Assembly (NCBI GenBank): GCA_027619675.1
Contig: JAQCHG010000005.1
Span: 1-12,947, forward strand
Length of the DNA: 12,947 nt
Source of the DNA: Cyanobacteriota bacterium
Lineage (GTDB): Bacteria; Cyanobacteriota; Cyanobacteriia; Phormidesmidales; Phormidesmidaceae
Direction of reading: 5' to 3'
Below, piece after piece: positions 5,244 through 12,448 of the stretch (position 1 is the stretch's first letter; every line of letters starts with the position of its first letter). Under the pieces are notes generated by a model, which was given only the letters and a program-made list of their open reading frames with translations, was not told the origin of the DNA and did not search any database. The position numbers and the translations under genes are program-made.

Positions 5244-7019
5244 ATGGCCTTGCCGGACCCCATGATTGATCTGGATCCCGTCGCCGTGCCCCATGGGGCC
5301 ATGGTAGATGCGCCCCTGCGGTTGACTAAGGTGGTGGCGGATCTGCGGGACAAGGCGGATCAGTTTGGCTACCTGGCGGGGCTGAAAACCGATGTGCGGC
5401 TGGTGGACCCCCACAGCGAGGAGCCCATCCCCAAGCTCAAACGCAAGGCCCAAAAGGACAGCGCTAAAGCCTATCGCAAAATCCTGTTGCAGGCGGCAGG
5501 CAAGGCCGAATCCCTGCTGTCGGAGATGGAGGGCAAGACCGACCCGGAGATCGAGCTTAGCATCCAGGCCATCAGTGAGTTTTTAGAACAGAGCCTCAGC
5601 ATTGCGGCCCGCATCCAGACGCCGATTCCTAGCATTCGGGCCAAGGTGATTCGCAACCATGCCTACACCCCCGATGGCTACCTGGCGAAGGCTTCCCCCA
5701 TCGTCAATGAAACCTGGAATGAGTCGATTCAGGAGGTGCGGCAGCCGGTGCTGAAAACCCAGGAGATTACGGAACTGGCGACGGGGTTCCCGATGCTGTC
5801 CAGTTGTCAGGCCATGCTCCGCAAAGACCTATGGTACGACGGCGGCGGCATCGCGATCGCGGAGTTCAAGCCCTACGCCAACCCCCGCAACCTGGTGGAG
5901 CACTACATCTCCGACCCCGGTTCCTTAGAAATTTTGCCCTGGGAGGCGGCCTACCAAATTATTGAACGGCTGGGGTTCAACACCGTGAAGCTCCAGTTTG
6001 TCTTAGCGGCGGAGGCGGTGCGCTGCCGCAAACCCTGGGAAGAAACCTTTGTGCTAAAGGGATCAGATCTGACGGAGTTGCTGGGGTTGAGCAAGGACAA
6101 ACGCCGCACCAAGGCGGAGCAACTGCTGGAGGTGGCCAATACCGCCTTTACCCTCAGTTGCCTCTGGGCCAAGATTAAATGGATTGAACACCGGGGCAAA
6201 AAGGAAATTGAGGCGGACCTGTCGGGGCAGATGTGGGCGATCGCCATTAAGACAGAGCGCCGCAAGCAGTTAGACCTGTTTTCAGAAGGGGATGGCCCCG
6301 AAGGGCTGGACGAAATTTATCTGGAGGTGAAGCCGGGGATCTGGACCTCTACCTTTTTGAACAAGTCGGGGGCTAAGGTCAATACCGCCCTCTATCAATA
6401 CGGCTATGTGGCCAAAAACATTCTGACGGCGATCGATCCCCTACACGATGAGCTGGCCCTGCGCCTCGCCATCTATCTGGTGGTCAACAGTCGCGGCCAC
6501 ACTAGTGGCAAGTATCGCGTCCTCACCCTGCTGAAGGCGGTGCTGCCCATCTCAGAAATTGAGGCGGCCAAAACCGATCGCGACAAGTGCCGCAAATTGG
6601 TCAACCAGTGGATCAACGCCCTACGGCTGCTGTCAAAATTAGAGTGGAACATCGACTACGGTGAAGGCTACCCCGACTACCTCAAGGCCGACTACCAGGC
6701 AGAACGGGGCCACCGCAAACCCAAGGGCTATTTTGAATATCTGCTCAACGCCACCATCACCATTCGCCCCGCTTGGCAAAGCCTGCTCACCCTGAGCGAA
6801 TCCTCTGCCCTGCCCAAAAAGGCCCTCAAGGCCATCCCCGCCAAGGCCCCCTTTACAGCGGATCAGGTGCGGGCACAGCGCAAGGCCAAGGGCTGGACCC
6901 AGGCGGAACTGGCGGCCCGCATTGGGGTCGATCGCAGTCTGATTAGCCGTTGGGAACGGGGCGATCGCCTGCCCTCCCCCCCCGAAGAGGCAAAATTGCG
7001 ATCGCTGCTGGGACTTTAG
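5244..7019 (+). CDS. 591-aa protein with C-terminal XRE helix-turn-helix
   Basis: This is a long soluble protein of 591 residues. Residues about 540-590 are a canonical XRE/Cro-type helix-turn-helix (VRAQRKAKGWTQAELAARIG, then VDRSLISRWERGDRLPSPPE), the only part I can name. Residues 30-130 are helical and charged. The middle (about 200-480) mixes conserved-looking blocks such as LPWEAAYQIIERLGFNTVKL, IWTSTFLNKSG and LYQYGYVAKNILTAIDPLHD, then RLAIYLVVNSRGHTSGKYRVL. That last part is reminiscent of the winged-helix domains of plasmid replication initiators, but this is an impression, not a match. There are no membrane spans, no ATPase motifs and few cysteines. A large DNA-binding body with a C-terminal HTH could be a repressor or an initiator-like protein. 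ATG at 5244 has no close ribosome site; in-frame ATGs at 5262 and 5301 are alternatives. Codon use and HIP1 sites match the neighbours, so there is no sign of recent transfer. Confidence 0.8.
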   Translation: MALPDPMIDLDPVAVPHGAMVDAPLRLTKVVADLRDKADQFGYLAGLKTDVRLVDPHSEEPIPKLKRKAQKDSAKAYRKILLQAAGKAESLLSEMEGKTDPEIELSIQAISEFLEQSLSIAARIQTPIPSIRAKVIRNHAYTPDGYLAKASPIVNETWNESIQEVRQPVLKTQEITELATGFPMLSSCQAMLRKDLWYDGGGIAIAEFKPYANPRNLVEHYISDPGSLEILPWEAAYQIIERLGFNTVKLQFVLAAEAVRCRKPWEETFVLKGSDLTELLGLSKDKRRTKAEQLLEVANTAFTLSCLWAKIKWIEHRGKKEIEADLSGQMWAIAIKTERRKQLDLFSEGDGPEGLDEIYLEVKPGIWTSTFLNKSGAKVNTALYQYGYVAKNILTAIDPLHDELALRLAIYLVVNSRGHTSGKYRVLTLLKAVLPISEIEAAKTDRDKCRKLVNQWINALRLLSKLEWNIDYGEGYPDYLKADYQAERGHRKPKGYFEYLLNATITIRPAWQSLLTLSESSALPKKALKAIPAKAPFTADQVRAQRKAKGWTQAELAARIGVDRSLISRWERGDRLPSPPEEAKLRSLLGL

Positions 7020-7070
7020 GGCCTGTAGACTTCATCGCTACAGCGGGCGCAGAACCACCATCGGCCCCTG

Positions 7071-7135
7071 TGTCACAATCTGGATTGGACAGTTTATGGG
7101 GCTGTCACAGACCTGTCACATTGTTTCCCTAGTTT
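7071..7135 (+). promoter_or_regulatory. Pho-box-like tandem operator and candidate promoter
   Basis: CTGTCAC-AGAC-CTGTCAC (7102-7119) is a direct repeat of two 7-mers with 11-bp periodicity, the architecture of the PhoB/SphR Pho box (E. coli consensus half-site CTGTCAT). A third TGTCACA lies at 7071-7077, 32 bp (about three helical turns) upstream. TAGTTT (7130-7135), 10 bp after the repeat, is where a PhoB-type promoter would place its -10. It faces the small gene starting at 7188. Almost the same 17-mer recurs before the kinase gene at 12282-12298. Confidence 0.5.
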
Positions 7136-7187
7136 ATGGAGGTAGTTGCTCCCAACAGCATGCCCCTTCAAGGGATCGGTGAAGGTT

Positions 7188-7499
7188 ATGCTCCCAACAG
7201 TCATCTCGCAGGATGTCGTCCGTTGCTTCTCCTATTGGCAGGAGGGGATCCAAACAGGGATGTTTCACAACGGTGAAATTTACACCCTAGTCGGACGTTT
7301 CTCAATGCAAGACCGCCTCAGTGCCTATCAAACCAGTTTTGACCTGGCTGATCAAGGCAATGTTCTATGTATTACAGTTGATAACGCTAACTATTACCTC
7401 TGGAAGGCGCTGCGATCGCGGGCTCCCTCTCAGCCATCATCCCCAACTCAAGGGAATCCAGTCATAGGTCAACCCACAGGTTTTGCCGAGATGTCTTAG
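7188..7499 (+). CDS. Small unknown soluble protein
   Basis: This is a 103-residue protein from ATG at 7188. It reads MLPTVISQDVVRCFSYWQEG, GEIYTLVGRFSM (29-40), NVLCITVDNANYYLWKALRS (58-77), then a low-complexity serine/proline tail. I believe similar short proteins occur in other cyanobacteria, but I do not recognise a named family; the tail is probably disordered. Start choice is open: the frame also has TTG at 7146 with GGAGG at 7138-7142, which would add MLPTACPFKGSVKV. The ATG at 7188 has GAAGG only 2 nt away. The 12-mer TGCTCCCAACAG occurs at both starts (7147-7158 and 7189-7200), in frame, so both N-termini would begin MLPT. It lies behind the Pho-box-like repeat, which suggests regulated expression. 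Confidence 0.6.
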   Translation: MLPTVISQDVVRCFSYWQEGIQTGMFHNGEIYTLVGRFSMQDRLSAYQTSFDLADQGNVLCITVDNANYYLWKALRSRAPSQPSSPTQGNPVIGQPTGFAEMS

Positions 7500-7505
7500 G
7501 TGACC

Positions 7506-7586
7506 ATCCCACCTGCTGGCTGAACGGAGTCGACGTCAGCAGGTGGGATAGTACTCTAAGTACCTTGGGATATTTTAGCTATCCCA
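7506..7586. terminator. Row of three hairpins after the 7188 gene
   Basis: ATCCCACCTGCTG (7506-7518) pairs perfectly with CAGCAGGTGGGAT (7537-7549). GTACT-CTA-AGTAC follows at about 7551-7563, and TGGGATA (7566-7572) pairs with TATCCCA (7580-7586). No T-tract follows. The first stem is strong enough to end or stabilise the transcript. Its loop (7521-7534, TGAACGGAGTCGAC) matches 12 of 14 bases of the dispersed repeat TGAGCGGAGTCGAA seen at 8891-8904. Confidence 0.5.
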
Positions 7587-7640
7587 GAGCTGTCCTAATT
7601 CCGTTGTACACGGCATTGCCTCGATTCTGCGACCCCTTTT

Positions 7641-8714
7641 ATGCGTTCTACCATGGCATCTATACCTGACGATCGTGTCGAGCAAAAGTACGCGCTTGAG
7701 CAAATTGAGGATGTCAATACCCTGATTTACCACGAGTTACGCACGCCTCTAACCTCCATTTATGGCGTTTTGAAGATTCTTGAAAATCAAGAGATCAGCA
7801 ATCTGTCTGAGGAAGGGCTGAAACTCTTAAATATGGCGATTGGTTCAGCCAATCGTCTCACCCGGCTGACAAATCTACTAGAACATCAAAATTTTTCATT
7901 GCCCGCTACGATTTCTTCCACAGATATTGAGCATTTACAATTGGAAAATGATTTATATGGTGGTTTAAGACGTCAGGAATTTTTTCTTAACTATCAACCC
8001 ATTGTCGCGGCTCAAACCGGAAAGATTGTGGGATTCGAAGCCCTGGCCCGCTGGCGTCACCCTGCCAAGGGCGTTGTTTCCCCAACGGTATTCATCCCCC
8101 TAGCCGAGAAAAGTGGATTTATTAAGGATTTAGGTCTGTTCTTGCTAGAGGAAGCTTGCCAACAACTCAGCACTTGGCAACAGTCCTTTCCCACCGAAGC
8201 GCCACTCTTGATGAGTATCAACCTCTCCACCATCCAACTGGCAGAGGCCGGGTTGAGCGCAGCCATTGAGGAAATCCTCGATCGCTATGTCATCTGTCCA
8301 GAAACCTTGAAGCTAGAGGTGACAGAAAGCTCATTGATTAGCAATGAGGAGAGTGCCCTCAAGAATATTGAACGCCTGAAAGCCCTTGGCATCAAAGTGT
8401 ATTTAGACGACTTTGGGACGGGCTACTCTTCCTTGAGCCGACTCCAAGACCTGCCCTTTGATGCCCTCAAAATCGACCGTTCGTTCATCATTGGCCAAAA
8501 TTGGCTGATGAGTGAAATGATCATAGCCTTGGCAGAACGGCTAGATATTGATGTGATTGCCGAGGGCATTGAAACTCCAGAGCAGTTGGCAATCCTAAGG
8601 GAAATTGGCTGCCAGAAAATGCAGGGCTATTTCTTCTCAAGGCCTGTCGGTGAAAAGATGGCCACTTACCTGCTGTCTGAAAACACCGCCTTAGGCAAGC
8701 TCAGCCTGATTTAA
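7641..8714 (+). CDS. HisKA-like phosphoacceptor segment fused to EAL phosphodiesterase
   Basis: This is a 357-residue hybrid protein. Residues about 15-85 resemble a histidine-kinase dimerisation domain: YHELRTPLTSIYGVLKIL (30-47) is a full H-box with H31 in the phosphoacceptor position, followed by a second helix (SANRLTRLTNLLEHQNF). No HATPase domain follows. Residues about 104-345 are an EAL domain with every expected catalytic element: EAL (133-135), N194, E226 and E229 (LEVTESSL), DDFGTGYSSL (256-265), K277 (KIDRSFI), E308 (AEGIET) and Q328 (MQGYFFSRP). Hydrolysis of cyclic di-GMP to pGpG is therefore likely. It has no membrane span, so it should act in the cytoplasm. The HisKA-like half could dimerise the enzyme or receive phosphate from a kinase in trans. 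No Shine-Dalgarno precedes ATG 7641; ATG 7653 is an alternative. The hairpin row upstream separates it from the preceding gene. Confidence 0.88.
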   Translation: MRSTMASIPDDRVEQKYALEQIEDVNTLIYHELRTPLTSIYGVLKILENQEISNLSEEGLKLLNMAIGSANRLTRLTNLLEHQNFSLPATISSTDIEHLQLENDLYGGLRRQEFFLNYQPIVAAQTGKIVGFEALARWRHPAKGVVSPTVFIPLAEKSGFIKDLGLFLLEEACQQLSTWQQSFPTEAPLLMSINLSTIQLAEAGLSAAIEEILDRYVICPETLKLEVTESSLISNEESALKNIERLKALGIKVYLDDFGTGYSSLSRLQDLPFDALKIDRSFIIGQNWLMSEMIIALAERLDIDVIAEGIETPEQLAILREIGCQKMQGYFFSRPVGEKMATYLLSENTALGKLSLI

Positions 8715-8752
8715 GTAACCGGGACTAATCAAACTTCACACCCGCCGCTGAT

Positions 8753-8910
8753 TTCGACTCCGCTCAATCAGCTAGACTCTTTATCCGGCAAGGATTTGAG
8801 GGTTGAGCGAAGTCGTATGCCTTTCAGGCAGGCTCCGCCCACGCGGAGCGTCTGGGGACGAGAAAGCCACAACCCGGACAGAATGTCCCCTGAGCGGAGT
8901 CGAAGGGGAC
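8753..8910. repeat. Interspersed repeats framed by a 14-bp inverted repeat
   Basis: The 290-nt gap between two convergent genes carries TTCGACTCCGCTCA (8753-8766) and its exact complement TGAGCGGAGTCGAA (8891-8904). The second copy sits in the hairpin GTCCCC...GGGGAC (8885-8910). A diverged copy (TTGAGCGAAGTCG) lies near 8812, and GCTCCGC-CCAC-GCGGAGC (8832-8849) forms another hairpin. These are REP-like elements common in cyanobacteria and other bacteria. No transposase or target duplication is visible, and 8911-9004 shows nothing else. Confidence 0.65.
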
Positions 8911-9004
8911 GGTTACGTCAGCGTTCGATCTGTCTGTGGCGAGGACACCCCAAGGAACCTTGTCTGATGGACCTCCGGTTCATAATTTCAGCGTTAACAA
9001 ACCC

Positions 9005-10882
9005 CTAGCCCACAGGAAAGGGGTGGCGAATGGGGAGCTGAATGGTGAACTGGGTGCCCTGACCGGGGCTGGACTCAACCCGTAAGCGTCCCCCATGGCG
9101 CTCGGTGACAATTTGATAGCTGATGGACATGCCCATACCCGTGCCTTTACCCACAGGCTTGGTCGTGAAAAACGGATCAAAAATCCGCTTTTGGAGTGCG
9201 GGGGTAATGCCATTGCCATTGTCCGCGATCGCGATCTCGACCCAATCATCGAGTAAGCAGGTCGTCTGCACGGTAATTTTGCGGGTTGTCTGGTGGGCGG
9301 GATGAGACTGACTGTGGGCGTCTTCTAGGGCATCAATCGCGTTAGACAAAATATTCATAAACACCTGGTTGATTAACCCAGGGCAACATTCCACCTGGGG
9401 CAATGGCCCATAGGTTTTCACTACCTCAATACTGGGGCGATCGGGGCTGGCCTTGAGTCGGTGGCCCAAAATCAACAGGGTATTGTCAATGCCTTCATGG
9501 ATATCTACGGGCTTGATCTCCGCCTCGTTCAGACGGGCGAAATTACGCAGGGCTAACACGATCTCGCGGATACGATCGCTGCCCAACTTCATAGAATCCA
9601 GCACCTGAGGTAAATCCGTCTTAAGAAAATCAAGATCGATGGCTTCAGCCGTATGCTGAACCTCATCTACCGGATGGGAGTAGTGCTGTTCGTAAGTGGC
9701 TAATAACCCCAGCAAATCTTCTGCATAGGTGCGCACATGGCTCAGGTTGCCATGGATAAAGTTGACGGGGTTATTGATCTCATGGGCAACCCCTGCCACC
9801 AATTGCCCCAAGCTTGACATTTTCTCGCTTTGAATAATTTGGCCCTGGGTGCGGTGTAACTCTGTGAGGGTGTTTTGCAACTCTTGATTGGCGCTCTCTC
9901 GCTCTGAGAGTAGCTTGGAGACAAAGTCCATATAAACGTTGAATGATTGGGATAGCACCCCAGTTTCGTCACGGTTTATGACCGGCACCCGCAGATCAAA
10001 ATTGGCCTCTTGAATCGACTTTTGAACAGTGGTGGTCAGGGTGTCCAGGGGGCGGAGTAAAAATCGGCTGATTATTGTTACCAGCATGAGCCCCAGTAAC
10101 CCAGAAAGAAGTGTACTGACCAGCAGAATTCTTAACCTTGTATGGGTTGCTTCACGGAATTTTTCTGTTGCTTCAGCATATTCTTCCTCGGTGGCAGCCG
10201 CCAAGTTTGTAATGTCAATGATGAACCGATCTATCTCTGCGATGAATCTATTTCTTTGCAGAAGACGAATTTCCTCTGGCAAAGTATCCAAATCTTCTGC
10301 TTGGAGGTTTGAGAGGCTGATGCGATCAAACATGGCATCAACTGCCTGGATATACTCATCTAAGGTGTCGGTGTAGGTAGCCAAGATGCGACCGGCAATA
10401 ATGGCTTCCTCCTCCGTTACGGTGTTGGCTGTTTCTGGATTGGCTACATATTGAAATTCATCTTCAGACTTAAATATTTGCCATCGCCGACGTAGGGTCT
10501 GGTGAACTGTAAACAAATGGGCAATCTCGGCCCGGATCCGTTCAGGTGCCGTAGATTCATCCTGCTCTAGCAGAGCCAGAAGGTGTGATTCAGCCACGAT
10601 GAGTTCCAGCAGGCTGGATTTCAAAGCACTGATATTCTCGACATCCTCCGTTGCCTCTGCCTGAATTTCAATGGCTCGCTGCTCAACATCATCTGCAACA
10701 GTCTTGCCGATGACAATGCCGACGATGGATACAGAAAAGGCGAGTCCATACCCCAAAATCAATTTCTGCTGGAGTGACCGAGGCCCTAGACGGGAAAACC
10801 AATGATCGGTGAGGCGTGGGAAAAAACGTTTGGGTGCTTTTGGGGCGGCTAGATCTTCAGTGCTAAGGGAGTCAGAGATCAT
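9005..10882 (-). CDS. Membrane sensor histidine kinase with HAMP
   Basis: The protein has 625 residues from the ATG at 10882 (the frame extends to a TTG at 10891; positions here count from that TTG). It has a short cytoplasmic N-terminus, TM1 (about 44-66), a roughly 185-residue helical extracytoplasmic sensor rich in Glu (67-252), TM2 (about 254-277), HAMP (278-330), a coiled coil (330-355), then the kinase core. The H-box is GVAHEINNPVNFIHGN (367-382) with H370. The ATP-binding domain shows the N-box QVFMNILSNAIDAL (509-522), G1 DNGNG (557-561), F-box FDPFF (571-575) and G2 GKGTGMGMS (581-589). All catalytic motifs are intact, so an active kinase is expected. The helical sensor resembles four-helix-bundle ligand domains of chemoreceptor-like sensors; the ligand is unknown. 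It follows the paralogous kinase gene by about 66 nt on the same strand, and neither has a response regulator here. No Shine-Dalgarno is evident. Confidence 0.92.
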   Translation of the reverse strand: MISDSLSTEDLAAPKAPKRFFPRLTDHWFSRLGPRSLQQKLILGYGLAFSVSIVGIVIGKTVADDVEQRAIEIQAEATEDVENISALKSSLLELIVAESHLLALLEQDESTAPERIRAEIAHLFTVHQTLRRRWQIFKSEDEFQYVANPETANTVTEEEAIIAGRILATYTDTLDEYIQAVDAMFDRISLSNLQAEDLDTLPEEIRLLQRNRFIAEIDRFIIDITNLAAATEEEYAEATEKFREATHTRLRILLVSTLLSGLLGLMLVTIISRFLLRPLDTLTTTVQKSIQEANFDLRVPVINRDETGVLSQSFNVYMDFVSKLLSERESANQELQNTLTELHRTQGQIIQSEKMSSLGQLVAGVAHEINNPVNFIHGNLSHVRTYAEDLLGLLATYEQHYSHPVDEVQHTAEAIDLDFLKTDLPQVLDSMKLGSDRIREIVLALRNFARLNEAEIKPVDIHEGIDNTLLILGHRLKASPDRPSIEVVKTYGPLPQVECCPGLINQVFMNILSNAIDALEDAHSQSHPAHQTTRKITVQTTCLLDDWVEIAIADNGNGITPALQKRIFDPFFTTKPVGKGTGMGMSISYQIVTERHGGRLRVESSPGQGTQFTIQLPIRHPFPVG

Positions 10883-10948
10883 GGAGAACAAGCATTCTTA
10901 ATCAGTAACTTGACGCAGCCAAATGGTCGGCAGGAATTTGGGGAATGC

Positions 10949-12145
10949 CTAGGACGTGTACCTAGCTAAGGGGAGGGCAATGGTGAATTCAGTTTTACCC
11001 GGTTCAGAGACGCATTGCAGGTGACCTTGGTGTTTCTGGGTAATAATTTGGTAACTAATGGAAAGGCCGAGCCCTGTCCCTTTACCCACAGCCTTAGTGG
11101 TGAAAAAGGGATCAAAGAGCTTTTTTTGAACGGTGGGTGGAATTCCGCCACCGTTGTCACGGATGCAAATGGTGGCAAATTCCGCATTACAACTGGTGTG
11201 GATATCAATTTGTGGATTCTGTAACCCATCTTTATCCATGGCTTCTTCTAGGGCATCGATCGCATTCACCAGAATGTTCATAAACACCTGATTAATTTCC
11301 CCGGCATGGCACGTGATGGGGGGAATATCCCCATACTGACGGTTGACTTGGATGGGCGATCGCGTGCCTTTCGCCCGCAGTCGATGCTCTAAAATCACCA
11401 AGGTACTGTCTAAGCCCTCATGGAGATTCACCGTCTTGAGGATGGCTTCATCCATACGGGAGAAATGTTTGAGGCTGCCCACAATTTCTGTAATTCGCTG
11501 GGATCCATTGCCCATGGATTTTAGCAATCTGGGCAAATCTTGCTTAAGAAAATCAACATCAATTTGGTATAGATGTCGCTGAATATCAGCGGTGGGCTGA
11601 GGGTAGGCAGCTTGGTAAAGCTCCACCAGATCGATTAAGTCTTGAATATAATCTTTGGCGGGGGCAATATTGGCATGGATGAAGTTGACAGGATTGTTGA
11701 TTTCGTGGGCAATGCCCGCCACCATTTGCCCTAAGCCCGCCATCTTTTCGGTGTGAATGAGGGTGGGCACCTGTTGCAGACGAGCTAAGGAATCTTCAAC
11801 CCGCTGTTTAGCTTGCTTGAGTTCTTGTTTGGAATGCAAGAGGTGTTTGAGGGTCTGGTGATAGGTGCTGACGCTGAACAACACAAAAAAGGATCCGCCG
11901 AAAAAGACCAGACCTGTTAGTAGGGTTACCCAACTGGCGCTTTGACTCCAGGTTAAGTAAGCAGCTAAGGAATATCCCCCCAGGAACATGATCATGAGGG
12001 AATACAAAATTCTCCAGTTTATGGGGATATGTTTAGGATCAAAGAGACGCAACAAAACCCGAGTTTTGTGAATCGAAGCCAGCATGGTGACGGTGCCAGC
12101 TAGAATTAAAAATGTGGGAATTTCTCTAAATAGGGAGACGGCCAT
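10949..12145 (-). CDS. Polytopic-membrane histidine kinase, paralogue of its neighbour
   Basis: This is a 398-residue kinase. The N-terminus has three hydrophobic spans (about 8-26, 46-64 and 72-92) with almost no extracytoplasmic loop, then a coiled coil (98-130). The H-box is GIAHEINNPVNFIHAN (144-159) with H147. The ATP-binding part has the N-box QVFMNILVNAIDAL (286-299), G1 DNGGG (330-334), F-box FDPFF (344-348) and G2 GKGTGLGLS (354-362), so activity is expected. The core is clearly paralogous to the downstream kinase: long blocks such as FLKQDLP/FLKTDLP, INQVFMNIL and KLFDPFFTTK are shared. The two differ only in sensor architecture. A membrane-embedded N-terminus of this kind usually senses membrane state or small lipophilic signals. 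The ATG at 12145 has AGG about 6 nt upstream. The upstream region holds a Pho-box-like site (12282-12298) in the same orientation. It is probably the first gene of a two-kinase operon. Confidence 0.92.
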   Translation of the reverse strand: MAVSLFREIPTFLILAGTVTMLASIHKTRVLLRLFDPKHIPINWRILYSLMIMFLGGYSLAAYLTWSQSASWVTLLTGLVFFGGSFFVLFSVSTYHQTLKHLLHSKQELKQAKQRVEDSLARLQQVPTLIHTEKMAGLGQMVAGIAHEINNPVNFIHANIAPAKDYIQDLIDLVELYQAAYPQPTADIQRHLYQIDVDFLKQDLPRLLKSMGNGSQRITEIVGSLKHFSRMDEAILKTVNLHEGLDSTLVILEHRLRAKGTRSPIQVNRQYGDIPPITCHAGEINQVFMNILVNAIDALEEAMDKDGLQNPQIDIHTSCNAEFATICIRDNGGGIPPTVQKKLFDPFFTTKAVGKGTGLGLSISYQIITQKHQGHLQCVSEPGKTEFTIALPLARYTS

Positions 12146-12448
12146 GAAAACCTGATCCTACAGCTTCTTTTTTATGGTTTGTGTTATCGGCGGCGGATGT
12201 TGCCGGGATAGACACAATAGAATACGACAACCTGAAGGGCACATAGATACAGAACTCCGACTTTGATCATCGGGAACAATCGTGACAAGACTGTGACATC
12301 ACTGAGCCTTGGCCGTTTCCTGATGTCTATGAAGTTGCGGTGAATTGGAACTATCTTTTCTAAGAAACAGTTGACCAATGGACGCCGTGCTGCACTCGCT
12401 GGGGCGACGATCGCCATATCAGCATCGGTTCTGGATATTCCCCTCCCC
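12146..12448. other. Intergenic region upstream of the kinase pair
   Basis: About 300 nt lie between the OsmC-like gene end (12449) and the kinase start (12145), both on the minus strand. The region carries the Pho-box-like repeat and must contain the kinase promoter; TATCTA (minus strand, about 12244-12249) is one possible -10. No clear terminator for the OsmC-like gene is visible. A 28-codon hydrophobic frame (12270 to 12184, minus) is present but has no ribosome site and begins within the likely promoter. Confidence 0.45.
12282..12298 (-). promoter_or_regulatory. Pho-box-like direct repeat upstream of kinase genes
   Basis: On the minus strand this reads TGTCACAGTCTTGTCAC: two TGTCAC units at 11-bp spacing, followed by GATTGTTCCC. 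It matches the sequence at 7103-7119 in 15 of 17 positions, and the downstream flanks are also similar. It lies 137 nt upstream of the kinase ATG and points toward it. Tandem half-sites at one helical turn are the usual target of OmpR/PhoB-family regulators. Confidence 0.5.

Noticed and set aside
5244..7019. Prophage repressor or plasmid replication gene from a mobile element
   Set aside because: No integrase, phage or partition genes nearby, and base composition and HIP1 content equal the surroundings; left as unknown.
8796..9008. 70-codon plus-strand frame in the repeat region
   Set aside because: Arginine-rich product read from interspersed repeats; overlaps the convergent kinase end.
12184..12270. 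28-codon hydrophobic frame (minus, MIKVGVLYLCALQVVVFY...)
   Set aside because: No ribosome site, and its ATG lies 12 nt after the Pho-box-like site, probably upstream of or at the transcription start; hydrophobicity could be chance.
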